Of a DNA stretch of 64,000 bases, positions 43,965 to 51,533 are shown piece after piece (positions within the stretch are counted from its first letter, which is position 1; every line of letters begins with the position of its first letter). A model generated the notes under the pieces. The model saw only the letters and a program-made list of their open reading frames with translations, ran no database searches and had not been told where the DNA came from. The stretch is from positions 21,589-85,588 of the forward strand of contig CAJTVL010000008.1 in NCBI GenBank assembly GCA_910579425.1, in the 5' to 3' direction. The translations under genes and the position numbers were made by a program. This DNA comes from an uncultured Lachnospiraceae bacterium (GTDB taxonomy: Bacteria > Bacillota > Clostridia > Lachnospirales > Lachnospiraceae).

Positions 43965-43980
43965 GAATACTATACAATTC
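43965..43980 (+). promoter_or_regulatory. possible promoter element before the collagen-like gene
   Basis: GAATACTATACAATTC at 43965-43980 shares the TACTATACAATT sequence of the rep_3 promoter (40334-40345). No good -35 box was found, so the promoter call is weak. Confidence 0.35.
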
Positions 43981-44010
43981 AAATAGCTGAGCAGACGGAG
44001 GGTAGAGAAG

Positions 44011-44961
44011 ATGAAGATCAGCCTAACAAAATTTAAAACAAAAACAGGGTACAAAATAGCGTCTGGGATATTTATTGCAGGGCTTACGGTATTCCTTGTA
44101 TTCGGAAGCGTAAAAGTGGCAGAAATTTCCGCGATTAAGTCAAAAAACAATGCGGATCAGAAAGCGGCAGGCACATCAGCGGGAAACAATGAGGCTCAGG
44201 ATGAAACCCGTGAGGGGGAAGAGAAAGAGGATTTCTCAGCCAATACAAGGGATGGAGTAAGAGTAGCCCTTGCCGGTGCAGATGTAAGCCTTGATGAAAA
44301 CGGGAATGTGGTGGATGAACGGGGGAGGATTATATGCTATGCGGACGGTTCCCTGGGAGAAGGGATGGCTGTTGATAATGGCGGCAACGTGGTCAATGAG
44401 GAAGGGGACATTGTCTATACAGCATATACCTCTATGGACGGTGCAATCAGGGATCTGACGGATAAGAGCACATATGATGATGGAGCCGGGAATTTAAAGC
44501 TTGGGACGGCGCTTACCTTGGAAACTATGGAGGCGGATATTACGCGGAGAATACTGGCAGAAGTAAATGAAAGAAGCCAAAAAGCGGTAGAGGGAGCGGC
44601 AGGGAAAGATGGAAAGGACGGGAAAGACGGAAAAAACGGATTGCCCGGAGAAAAAGGCGAAAGAGGGCAGCAGGGACCTGCAGGGCAGACCGGAATAGCC
44701 GGACCGCAGGGAGAAAAGGGACAGGCCGGGGAGGCAGGAAAGGACGGGAAGGATGGAAAAACAACTTATATCAAATTTTCCGAGAATCCGTTGACAAGCC
44801 ATATGTCTGATGCCCCTACGGGTAAAACAAAATATATTGGAACCTGTACTACAGATTCTCAGACAGCGCCTACAAATCCATATAGTTATAAGTGGGTTGA
44901 GTATAAGGATTATGTCATCACATATGATGAGGGTACAAATACGCTGACTATTACGGGATGA
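44011..44961 (+). CDS. membrane-anchored collagen-like surface protein
   Basis: This 316-residue protein has an N-terminal signal anchor (IASGIFIAGLTVFLVFGSV). An acidic region follows, with short repeats (DENGNVVDERGRIICYADG and DNGGNVVNEEGDIVYTA). A collagen-type Gly-X-Y stretch lies at about residues 198-250 (GKDGKDGKDGKNGLPGEKG...), and the C-terminal domain reads like those of phage tail or collagen-like fibres (TYIKFSENPLTSHMSD, then KYIGTC). It is probably a trimeric fibre displayed outside the cell, with a possible role in adhesion to mates or host material. GGAGGG precedes the ATG. Confidence 0.8.
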   Translation: MKISLTKFKTKTGYKIASGIFIAGLTVFLVFGSVKVAEISAIKSKNNADQKAAGTSAGNNEAQDETREGEEKEDFSANTRDGVRVALAGADVSLDENGNVVDERGRIICYADGSLGEGMAVDNGGNVVNEEGDIVYTAYTSMDGAIRDLTDKSTYDDGAGNLKLGTALTLETMEADITRRILAEVNERSQKAVEGAAGKDGKDGKDGKNGLPGEKGERGQQGPAGQTGIAGPQGEKGQAGEAGKDGKDGKTTYIKFSENPLTSHMSDAPTGKTKYIGTCTTDSQTAPTNPYSYKWVEYKDYVITYDEGTNTLTITG

Positions 44962-44997
44962 GGTTGCTGACGGATGATTTTGAAGGGAGTAGGTGGG

Positions 44998-45216
44998 ATG
45001 AGAGCCAAATCGAAATGGATAATGACTGGACTGTTTTTAGGAATTATGATAATAACTGCGGGAACTGAGCTGTCCGCATCTGGCGGCTCCTACAGCAGTA
45101 CAGGCAATATTGTTGTGAGGAAAGCAGGAGCCGATGGAAGGACAGAAAAACTGATAGAAATATACTCGGAGGATATCCAATATTTACGCAGTGAGATAGA
45201 GGGGCTGAAAAAGTAG
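44998..45216 (+). CDS. small exported protein, 72 aa, paralogous to the next gene's N-terminus
   Basis: A signal-peptide-like N-terminus (WIMTGLFLGIMIITAGTELSASG) is followed by a short domain (GNIVVRKAGADGRTEKL, then IYSEDIQYLRSEIEGLKK). This tail aligns by eye with residues 30-70 of the following protein (IEYKGQSDTVRIDSSDLVYLAKEID). I use the ATG at 44998, with GGGAGTAGGTGGG in front, although the frame opens at 44974. It is probably an exported assembly or capping factor. The function is unknown. Confidence 0.6.
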   Translation: MRAKSKWIMTGLFLGIMIITAGTELSASGGSYSSTGNIVVRKAGADGRTEKLIEIYSEDIQYLRSEIEGLKK

Positions 45217-45287
45217 ATTTAACGGATAAAAACCCAAAACTGGCTTGAACGCTAAAAACAGTGCAGAAATGAGGAGATAGGAGATTT

Positions 45288-46100
45288 ATGGCAGAGAAGA
45301 AAGGGAAAAGATTGCCAGGCATAGTGGCAGCGGGATTTTTGGTTTTTGCAGTTCCAACAGCAGTATTGGCCGCTGGAGGCAGCGGAAGGACAGAGAATAT
45401 TAAATCCCATGGGGTTATTGAATATAAGGGGCAATCCGACACGGTAAGGATCGACAGTTCAGATCTCGTATATCTTGCAAAGGAGATCGATGCCGTAGAA
45501 AAGGCCGCGAAGTGGGGAAGTGTGCAGGCCTTAAAGGCGATTGGAACAGAATTGGGGATAGAAGAGGAGAACCGGGTATCGGATATATCTTTTTCTGATA
45601 TTAATAATGCAATCAGGAATTCCCAGGCTACGGATGCGGCACCGAGTCCGGATGAAATTGTATCCGGTAAGGAAGTCTGGGCCAATGGGATTAAAATAAC
45701 AGGAACTATGGCGAGTAATGGTATATTGGGCGCAGTGGATCTAAAAGCAGGAGTAAGCTATCAGATACCAGCTGGTTATTCGGAGGGCGGCGAGGTCACT
45801 ACAGCATCATTAGAAAGCCAGACACAGGCATCTGCTACGGCGCAGGATATTTTGAGCGGGCAAACAGCATGGGTAAATGGGGTATTGATTACAGGTACTC
45901 ACGAAGCTGGTGGAGGAAATGACGTAAAAAGGATTTCTATAAATCTGCATTCCATGGAACTGGGTACGGGAGATGGCGATTTGAAGCTTGTATTAACAAG
46001 AGTGGAAAATGGGGCTTGGGAGTGTAGTAGAGTAAGGCATACGGATCAGGGGGAGGAATTGCAGGAGGTTGCTGTGGGGAAAGTTGAGATAGAGGATTAG
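45288..46100 (+). CDS. exported protein with duplicated tail-fibre-like repeat
   Basis: This 270-residue protein has a signal peptide (LPGIVAAGFLVFAVPTAVLAAGG, cleavage probably after VLA). An N-terminal domain related to the previous small protein follows. Two repeats come next: EIVSGKEVWANGIKITGTM (about 122-140) and DILSGQTAWVNGVLITGTH (about 187-205). This SGKxxxVNGxxITGTM motif is known from phage tail fibre and phage-like surface proteins. A beta-rich C-terminus completes it. GGAGATAGGAG precedes the ATG. With the collagen-like protein it forms a set of exported fibre components. A large terminator follows. Confidence 0.7.
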   Translation: MAEKKGKRLPGIVAAGFLVFAVPTAVLAAGGSGRTENIKSHGVIEYKGQSDTVRIDSSDLVYLAKEIDAVEKAAKWGSVQALKAIGTELGIEEENRVSDISFSDINNAIRNSQATDAAPSPDEIVSGKEVWANGIKITGTMASNGILGAVDLKAGVSYQIPAGYSEGGEVTTASLESQTQASATAQDILSGQTAWVNGVLITGTHEAGGGNDVKRISINLHSMELGTGDGDLKLVLTRVENGAWECSRVRHTDQGEELQEVAVGKVEIED

Positions 46101-46130
46101 AAAATTAAAAGAGGAAATATAGTAATAAGG

Positions 46131-46198
46131 TTCATATCTAAAATCAACAAAAGTGTTATTAAATCACATACTTTATGATTTAGATATGGACTTTTTTT
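46131..46198 (+). terminator. terminator between fibre genes and the ATPase-Toprim pair
   Basis: TCATATCTAAAATCA (46132-46146) pairs with TGATTTAGATATGGA (46177-46191) around a 30-nt loop, followed by T7. Confidence 0.75.
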
Positions 46199-46258
46199 GA
46201 AGATATGATATAATTTCTGTATTATATACAAATTTTCCTATTTTATGAAGGAGATCGA

Positions 46259-47434
46259 ATGACAATCAAGGAAATCAATGTGAAAAATTTCAAGTCCTTA
46301 TATGATGTGAGTATTCAGCCTGGAAAGGTAAATGTATTTATTGGAGCGAACGGATCAGGTAAATCTACAATATTAGAGGCAATCGGGATATTGAGTGGTG
46401 CGATGACAGACAGGGTAAATAATAGTGTCCTGCAGAGAAAAGGAATACGTCTAAGCGCATCAGCGCTATATAAGTCAAAATTTAAGACTATGGAGAGAGA
46501 CGGACTTACAGTTAATTTAGGGATTCAATGGCAGGATGGAGGAGAATATGACTACTCCGTTCATTTAACCACACCTACAGATGATGATACATGGAAATAT
46601 CATTCAGAAAGCGTGAACCAGGACGGAACTCTACTGTGGGGGAGAAGCAACCGGACGGCTGTTCAGTTGAATAACAATATTGGTTATTTTATGTTGGCCG
46701 AAGTACTAAACGGGAATGCATGCAGAAGAATGGGGAAGTATATTGAAAAATATGGGATTTATCAGCCAGACACCTCGACGCTCAGAGGGACAGTTACGGA
46801 TAATACGCAAGTCGTACCCATTGGGTTAAATGGTGGGCGAATGGCGGATGCGTTACAGGAAATCATAAAAAGCGTAGATGGAGATATGAAATTTGGTTCG
46901 CTATATATGGAAGATATACTTGACCTGATCGACTGGGCATCAGATTTTGATATTGCAGTGCCTAAAAGGGCAAACTTGAATCCGGGGGTCCCGTCAACAC
47001 GCCAGATTATTAGATTTAAAGATAAATTCCTAAAGGCGAATGCCGCGTTTACGGGTTATGATGCCAGCGAAGGTGCTTTATATGTATTATTTATGCTGGG
47101 CATGGCGATGCACCCTGAGTCACCGTCTATGTTTGCTATTGACAGTTTTGACCATGCATTGAATCCCAGACTGGCCAAAAGACTGACAGAAATTTTTTCA
47201 CAGCTTGTACTGGAATCACAAAGGACTGTGTTTATGACAACACATAATCCATTGGTGTTGGATGGCCTGGATTTATGCAATGATGACATCCGCTTGTTTG
47301 CGGTCAGCAGAGATAAGGATGGTTATGCGGTAATCAACCGAATACAGGTTTCAAAGGAATTATTGGAATTGGGGCAGCCTTTGTCCAGATTGTGGATAAA
47401 TGGGAGATTAGGGGGTGTTCCAGAATTGCTATGA
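46259..47434 (+). CDS. AAA/ABC-type ATPase of a putative two-gene defence module
   Basis: This 391-residue SMC/OLD-like ATPase begins with MTIKEINVKNFKSLYDV, as RecF/OLD-type proteins do. It has Walker A GANGSGKST (residues 28-36) and a C-terminal Walker B in FAIDSFDHALNP (about residues 290-301), followed by FMTTHNP (H-loop). The usual catalytic glutamate of the Walker B is replaced by serine (IDS). Its stop overlaps the next start (ATGA). Such ATPases with a Toprim partner form anti-phage systems such as PARIS and AbiL-type systems; this pair is similar in layout. It has its own promoter (TATAAT near 46207) and is flanked by terminators, so it stands as independent cargo. Confidence 0.82.
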   Translation: MTIKEINVKNFKSLYDVSIQPGKVNVFIGANGSGKSTILEAIGILSGAMTDRVNNSVLQRKGIRLSASALYKSKFKTMERDGLTVNLGIQWQDGGEYDYSVHLTTPTDDDTWKYHSESVNQDGTLLWGRSNRTAVQLNNNIGYFMLAEVLNGNACRRMGKYIEKYGIYQPDTSTLRGTVTDNTQVVPIGLNGGRMADALQEIIKSVDGDMKFGSLYMEDILDLIDWASDFDIAVPKRANLNPGVPSTRQIIRFKDKFLKANAAFTGYDASEGALYVLFMLGMAMHPESPSMFAIDSFDHALNPRLAKRLTEIFSQLVLESQRTVFMTTHNPLVLDGLDLCNDDIRLFAVSRDKDGYAVINRIQVSKELLELGQPLSRLWINGRLGGVPELL

Positions 47435-48180
47435 AAAAAGTGATCGGTATTGTAGGGGAAGGGCCAACAGATTATATGGTCATAAAAGAGGTGATCGACT
47501 ATATAACTGGCGAGACGAACGAATATAGAAGATTGCAGCCAGAACCCGATATGGCGGGACGATTCGGAAACGGATGGAAAGGGGTATGGCGATGGTGTGA
47601 GACAACCTCCAATATTTTAGATAAAGTTTTTTATGAAGTTACGCCACAGCTTGATTTACTTGTCATCCAAATGGATGCGGATGTCTCGAGGAAAGAAAAG
47701 GAAGTTCATTGTCTATGCGGGGTAGCAAAATGCCGGGCCAGAGAAGGGAGCCATCCATTAAGATGTGTAAATTTAATGGAGAAACAATGTCCGGTTATTT
47801 TACCTTGTGGAAAGCATACTCAAGATTCAAAAGGGTATGAAGAGCATTTGGAGAAATTGATAAAGGAGTGGCTTGGAAATAACATCAATAATGAGAATAT
47901 CTTGATTACGATTCCCTGTGACAGTACGGACGCATGGATAGTGGCAGCCTATCGAGACTGTGATAATGCGGAAAGCATCGAAAACCCATGGGAGACTGTA
48001 ATTGCCAGGAAGAAAGATTACCATGGCATCAGAATACCTGGTAATAAGAAGAGGGCTTCGGTATACAGTAGGCTGCTGCCCAAGCTTTGCGATCAATGGG
48101 GGAGAGTGGTGGAAGAGTGTTACAGCGCGAAAAGCTTTGATGATAAAGTGAAAAGCGTTTTTGGAGTGGCAGATTCTTAA
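47431..48180 (+). CDS. Toprim-like partner of the ATPase (putative effector)
   Basis: This 249-residue protein begins with a Toprim-like core: MKKVIGIVGEGPTDY (glutamate E10), and the aspartate pair in LLVIQMDADVS (about residue 80). The middle contains several cysteines (HCLCGVAKCRAREG..., VNLMEKQCPVILPCGKH) that might bind zinc. The C-terminal part is unique. The ATG at 47431 is used because it overlaps the ATPase stop by 4 bp, giving coupled translation; the frame opens earlier. It resembles AbiLii/RloB- or DUF4276-like proteins, which act with an OLD/AAA ATPase. Nuclease activity is likely from the fold, but not shown. Confidence 0.75.
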   Translation: MKKVIGIVGEGPTDYMVIKEVIDYITGETNEYRRLQPEPDMAGRFGNGWKGVWRWCETTSNILDKVFYEVTPQLDLLVIQMDADVSRKEKEVHCLCGVAKCRAREGSHPLRCVNLMEKQCPVILPCGKHTQDSKGYEEHLEKLIKEWLGNNINNENILITIPCDSTDAWIVAAYRDCDNAESIENPWETVIARKKDYHGIRIPGNKKRASVYSRLLPKLCDQWGRVVEECYSAKSFDDKVKSVFGVADS

Positions 48181-48222
48181 AACAAATGTAAACTACAAGC
48201 AAAAAAAGAATATTAGAGGGAT

Positions 48223-48253
48223 GCGGTCAGGCCAAATGGTCAGGCCGCTTTTT
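48223..48253 (+). terminator. terminator after the ATPase-Toprim pair
   Basis: GCGGTCAGGCCA (48223-48234) pairs with TGGTCAGGCCGC (48237-48248), with G-U pairs and one A-A mismatch, followed by T5. It is about 40 bp after the Toprim stop. Confidence 0.7.
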
Positions 48254-48291
48254 GCTGCTCTTAATTCTTAAAATTCTAAATGTACATTTTG

Positions 48292-48330
48292 TTGACAACT
48301 ATTCTATATATGGTATAGTATACAAACATG
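48292..48330 (+). promoter_or_regulatory. promoter immediately before the wall hydrolase start (leaderless mRNA likely)
   Basis: TTGACA (48292-48297), a 16-bp spacer, and TATAGT (48314-48319) within GGTATAGTATAC. The expected start of transcription, about 7 nt after the -10, is 48326-48328, and the ATG is at 48328. No Shine-Dalgarno sequence fits. The mRNA would therefore begin at, or within 2 nt of, the start codon. Confidence 0.6.
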
Positions 48331-50085
48331 AAAACAGCAGAGAGTATCAAAGGCCATACAAATCCTAAACTTTCCATAAAATCAATCCTGGCACCAACGG
48401 CAGTAATCTGTACATTACTATTGACGCTGCCGGTAAATGCGCAGGCATCTGAAAAAGAGGAAAATGTAAAGCAGGGGGCTCTCCAGGCAGTCAGGCTCCT
48501 TGAAAATGCGATCGAGAATTCCTTTGACCAGGCTGAAAAGGAGATAAAGCAATTTATAGTTGAGGAAGGAGCAGATTATTATCTGACAATGGAATCCTTT
48601 TACCGGCAGGAAAATCCCTATAAGGATGCAGATTACCTGGGGCTGATTGCCGCGTATATGACGGCAAAGAATTATGGCGATACCCTGCAGGAATCTGACT
48701 TTTATTCGCTCCCTTTTATTCGGGCCAAAATTGAAAAGCGGGCATTGGAAGAGTATCAGCCCGTCCTTGTATGGAGCTATAAGGAAACAGGAGACGGAAG
48801 ATATGCCAGGGACAGGCAGATTTATATCGAAGAACCCATGGAAACAGACAGCTACAGGATGGACGAAGAAGGGATGTATGTCAGGAACGGCACAGAAAAG
48901 ATCATACCTGAAAAAAAGACTGTCCTGTATGGAGAAATAACTCTTGAAGGACTAAGGCCGGAGGACATCCTTGCATATTATGGGTTGTCGGAAAACAGGG
49001 ATGCATGTAAAGATGCTCAGGAAAAGGGTGTCCGCCTTGGACACCTTGTAAACGGAAAGGGGCTGAAGGAGAGTGTTTTCCTGAATATCGGTCAGAATCT
49101 GGTAACGGAGGAAATGATACAGTATGTGGATACACTGCTGAAAGAGGACATGAATGAGGCAAGGAAAGCGCTGATCCAGACAGCGGTGCAGCTGGTCGGG
49201 AAGGTTCCTTATGAATGGGGAGGAAAGGCGCAAAAGGCGGGATATGATACAGCATGGTGGAGCCTCAATGGGATTGGCATACAAAAAGGGCTTGACTGTT
49301 CAGGATATGTACAATGGTGCTTTGTGACAGCCGGTTTTGATGACAGCATATGCAAAACGCTTATATCTACGGAAGAGATATTAAAAAATACGTCTCCTGT
49401 CAGTGAGGATGAGTTACAACCAGGGGATATTGGTTTGATCAATCATGGAGATGCCCTCAACCATACAGGCATATACCTGGGAGAAGGATACTGGATACAC
49501 TGCTCCAGCAAGGCGGGGACAGTTATCCTGGAGAAAACGGATATGTTCAGAGTATTTCGCGAAATGCCTCAGGGAGAGGGGGTTATGGCAGCGGATGAGC
49601 TGCTGGCTATACCTGAGGAAACAGACAGATATGGGGAACAACGTTCTGAGATAATTGCAGAAGGGCTGACAGGATATAACAGCGATTGCGGTTACTCAGA
49701 AGAGGATATATATCTGCTGGCACAGCTTATCAATAATGAGGCAGATGGGGAAGGCATGAATGGCTGGATAGCCGTGGCAGAGGTTGTTCTAAACAGGGTA
49801 GTTTCAGATAGATTTCCGGATACGGTTCCGGAAGTAATTTATCAGAAGAACCCGGTTCAGTTCGCAGATAACCAGAGGATTATAACACGCAGGCCCAGTA
49901 AAGAGCAGGTTTTTGTTGCAAGGGAGGTATTGAGCGGAAATCTTGGGGTGCTTAATAACCGAAATGCGCTGTTTTTCAGAAATGCAGGAGGTTTGACATC
50001 TGATTGGGGAGATTACAGCTTTTTCATTTCTATCAATAACCACCAGTTCTATCTGGATGACGAAAAGCCCGGAAAAGGAGAGTAG
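48328..50085 (+). CDS. secreted cell-wall hydrolase: NlpC/P60 plus SleB/CwlJ-like domain
   Basis: This 585-residue protein has a signal peptide (ILAPTAVICTLLLTLPVNAQA). A helical region follows, then an NlpC/P60 domain at about residues 290-410 (catalytic cysteine in GLDCSGYVQW near residue 323, histidine in LNHTGIY near 377). A C-terminal SleB/CwlJ-type hydrolase_2 domain ends the protein at about 450-575 (LAQLINNEADGEG, AEVVLNRV). It probably opens peptidoglycan for assembly of the conjugation channel or the Tad-like machine. One reading-frame-internal copy of the GGTGTCC hairpin is at 49027-49045. The start is fixed by the signal peptide. The next gene starts 3 bp after its stop. Confidence 0.88.
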   Translation: MKTAESIKGHTNPKLSIKSILAPTAVICTLLLTLPVNAQASEKEENVKQGALQAVRLLENAIENSFDQAEKEIKQFIVEEGADYYLTMESFYRQENPYKDADYLGLIAAYMTAKNYGDTLQESDFYSLPFIRAKIEKRALEEYQPVLVWSYKETGDGRYARDRQIYIEEPMETDSYRMDEEGMYVRNGTEKIIPEKKTVLYGEITLEGLRPEDILAYYGLSENRDACKDAQEKGVRLGHLVNGKGLKESVFLNIGQNLVTEEMIQYVDTLLKEDMNEARKALIQTAVQLVGKVPYEWGGKAQKAGYDTAWWSLNGIGIQKGLDCSGYVQWCFVTAGFDDSICKTLISTEEILKNTSPVSEDELQPGDIGLINHGDALNHTGIYLGEGYWIHCSSKAGTVILEKTDMFRVFREMPQGEGVMAADELLAIPEETDRYGEQRSEIIAEGLTGYNSDCGYSEEDIYLLAQLINNEADGEGMNGWIAVAEVVLNRVVSDRFPDTVPEVIYQKNPVQFADNQRIITRRPSKEQVFVAREVLSGNLGVLNNRNALFFRNAGGLTSDWGDYSFFISINNHQFYLDDEKPGKGE

Positions 50086-50088
50086 GAT

Positions 50089-51447
50089 ATGGCAGGTAAA
50101 AAGAAAGAATTATTAGAGGCACAGCCGGACCTTGAGATGGCGGAGACAGACATAAAGGAGGCTGCAGAGGCGGCGGAAATGGAAGAGAAGGCGGAAGTAG
50201 AAGCGATAGTGGAATCAGAGGAGACGGCGGGAACCGAGGATATGCCTGTGGATATTTCAGGGACGAGGGCAGCCTTTGAAGAAGCTTTTACAGGAGAAGC
50301 AGAAAAAAGCGAGGCGTCCACAGCCGTAAGTGAGATTACGAAGGAGGTCGCAGAGAGCTTCCAGAAGGAAGCTATTATTGAGGATGCCTTTATCAGGCGT
50401 TCGATTACACTCCCTAACAAACGTGCAAGGAGAGAAACCTTCCGGGAGGAAGAAACAATCGTCGGTGACGAGAGCGGGGAGATCGAGACCTTCAGTTCCA
50501 TGAAGAGGAAGGAATATGGGATGCTTGCCGATTCAGCGAAGTCTGCCAAGCCCAAGGTTCTTTACGGGCGGGTGGACGGAGTGGAAGAGATCGAGGCAGG
50601 CGGAATGCGCTCCGCAATGGTCATCTGCCATCTTGCAACGGACATCCGTTCCGACTTAAATACAGAAAGGGAGATGCGCTCCGGTATTTATAAGATTAAG
50701 ATACCCGCCCCTATGTTCTTTATATACAACAGGGAGGAATACGCGACGCAGGAGGGTTACCCGCAGCTTAAGAAGAATCTTGATATGAGGATCGGATCCA
50801 TCGCAGAATTTGTAGTTTATGACATCAACATGGCCCAGGAGGATGTCCTTGCCTCCAGGATCCGGGCGATGCAGATCCTTGGATATGACAATTACTTAAG
50901 CGAGAAAGCGCAGGTAAAACCGGGAGTGATTGCCAAGGGCTATATTGCCTACATCAATTCAAGGGGGATTGTTGTGGATATTTTAGGAAGCGACTGTTTT
51001 ATCCCAAATGATGAGCTTTCCTGGAAATTTATAGGAAACGCCCTTGACGAAAGGAAGAATTTCCAGATAGGGACGGCAGTGCCGGTCCGGATTAAGAGCG
51101 TTGAGAAAGCAAGTGCGCAGGTATATGGACGCAATTACCCCTATATCAAAACAACTGGTTCCATTAAGGATGCAAAGCAGAACCCCAATAAGGTTTTTTA
51201 CGAGAAATATGTGCTGGGGCAGAAATATAAAGGAACGATCGCCTATAAGCTTGTGACCGGTGAATATATTGTGAATCTGGGATCGGCGCATGACGGGATC
51301 AGCGGGGATGGCGCTACCTGTATCTGTAAAGCGCCGGCAATCGAATTCAGCGGAAGCCCTTATGTGGGACAAAATTGTATGGTGGCCATTGTTGGGAAAA
51401 ACAAGGATAACTATAGATTCAGCGGCGCATTTACTTATCTTGAATAA
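50089..51447 (+). CDS. S1-domain RNA-binding protein inside the Tad-like operon
   Basis: In this 452-residue protein the first 140 residues are very acidic (EAQPDLEMAETDIKEA...), probably disordered or coiled. About residues 155-280 form a domain with LYGRVDGVEEIEAGG. One clear S1-like unit follows (PGVIAKGYIAYINSRGIVVDI, about 284-350), and a second lies at about 375-450 (YKGTIAYKLVTGEYIVNLG). S1 units bind RNA, as in ribosomal protein S1. Its presence between a wall hydrolase and a CpaB-like gene is unusual. GGAGAGTAGG precedes the ATG. It may control translation of the operon, perhaps needed for unled messages, but that is speculation. Confidence 0.8.
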   Translation: MAGKKKELLEAQPDLEMAETDIKEAAEAAEMEEKAEVEAIVESEETAGTEDMPVDISGTRAAFEEAFTGEAEKSEASTAVSEITKEVAESFQKEAIIEDAFIRRSITLPNKRARRETFREEETIVGDESGEIETFSSMKRKEYGMLADSAKSAKPKVLYGRVDGVEEIEAGGMRSAMVICHLATDIRSDLNTEREMRSGIYKIKIPAPMFFIYNREEYATQEGYPQLKKNLDMRIGSIAEFVVYDINMAQEDVLASRIRAMQILGYDNYLSEKAQVKPGVIAKGYIAYINSRGIVVDILGSDCFIPNDELSWKFIGNALDERKNFQIGTAVPVRIKSVEKASAQVYGRNYPYIKTTGSIKDAKQNPNKVFYEKYVLGQKYKGTIAYKLVTGEYIVNLGSAHDGISGDGATCICKAPAIEFSGSPYVGQNCMVAIVGKNKDNYRFSGAFTYLE

Positions 51448-51533
51448 GAAGCCCGTTGAGGGTGGGGGAATCCTCCCCTGTGGGCGCAAATGAACGGAAA
51501 GGAGTGGTGGAGCGGCAAGCCCTGCGGAACATT

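Noticed and set aside
44494..44802. Minus-strand frame of 102 codons opposite the collagen repeats
   Set aside because: It arises from the repetitive GGN codons of the collagen stretch.
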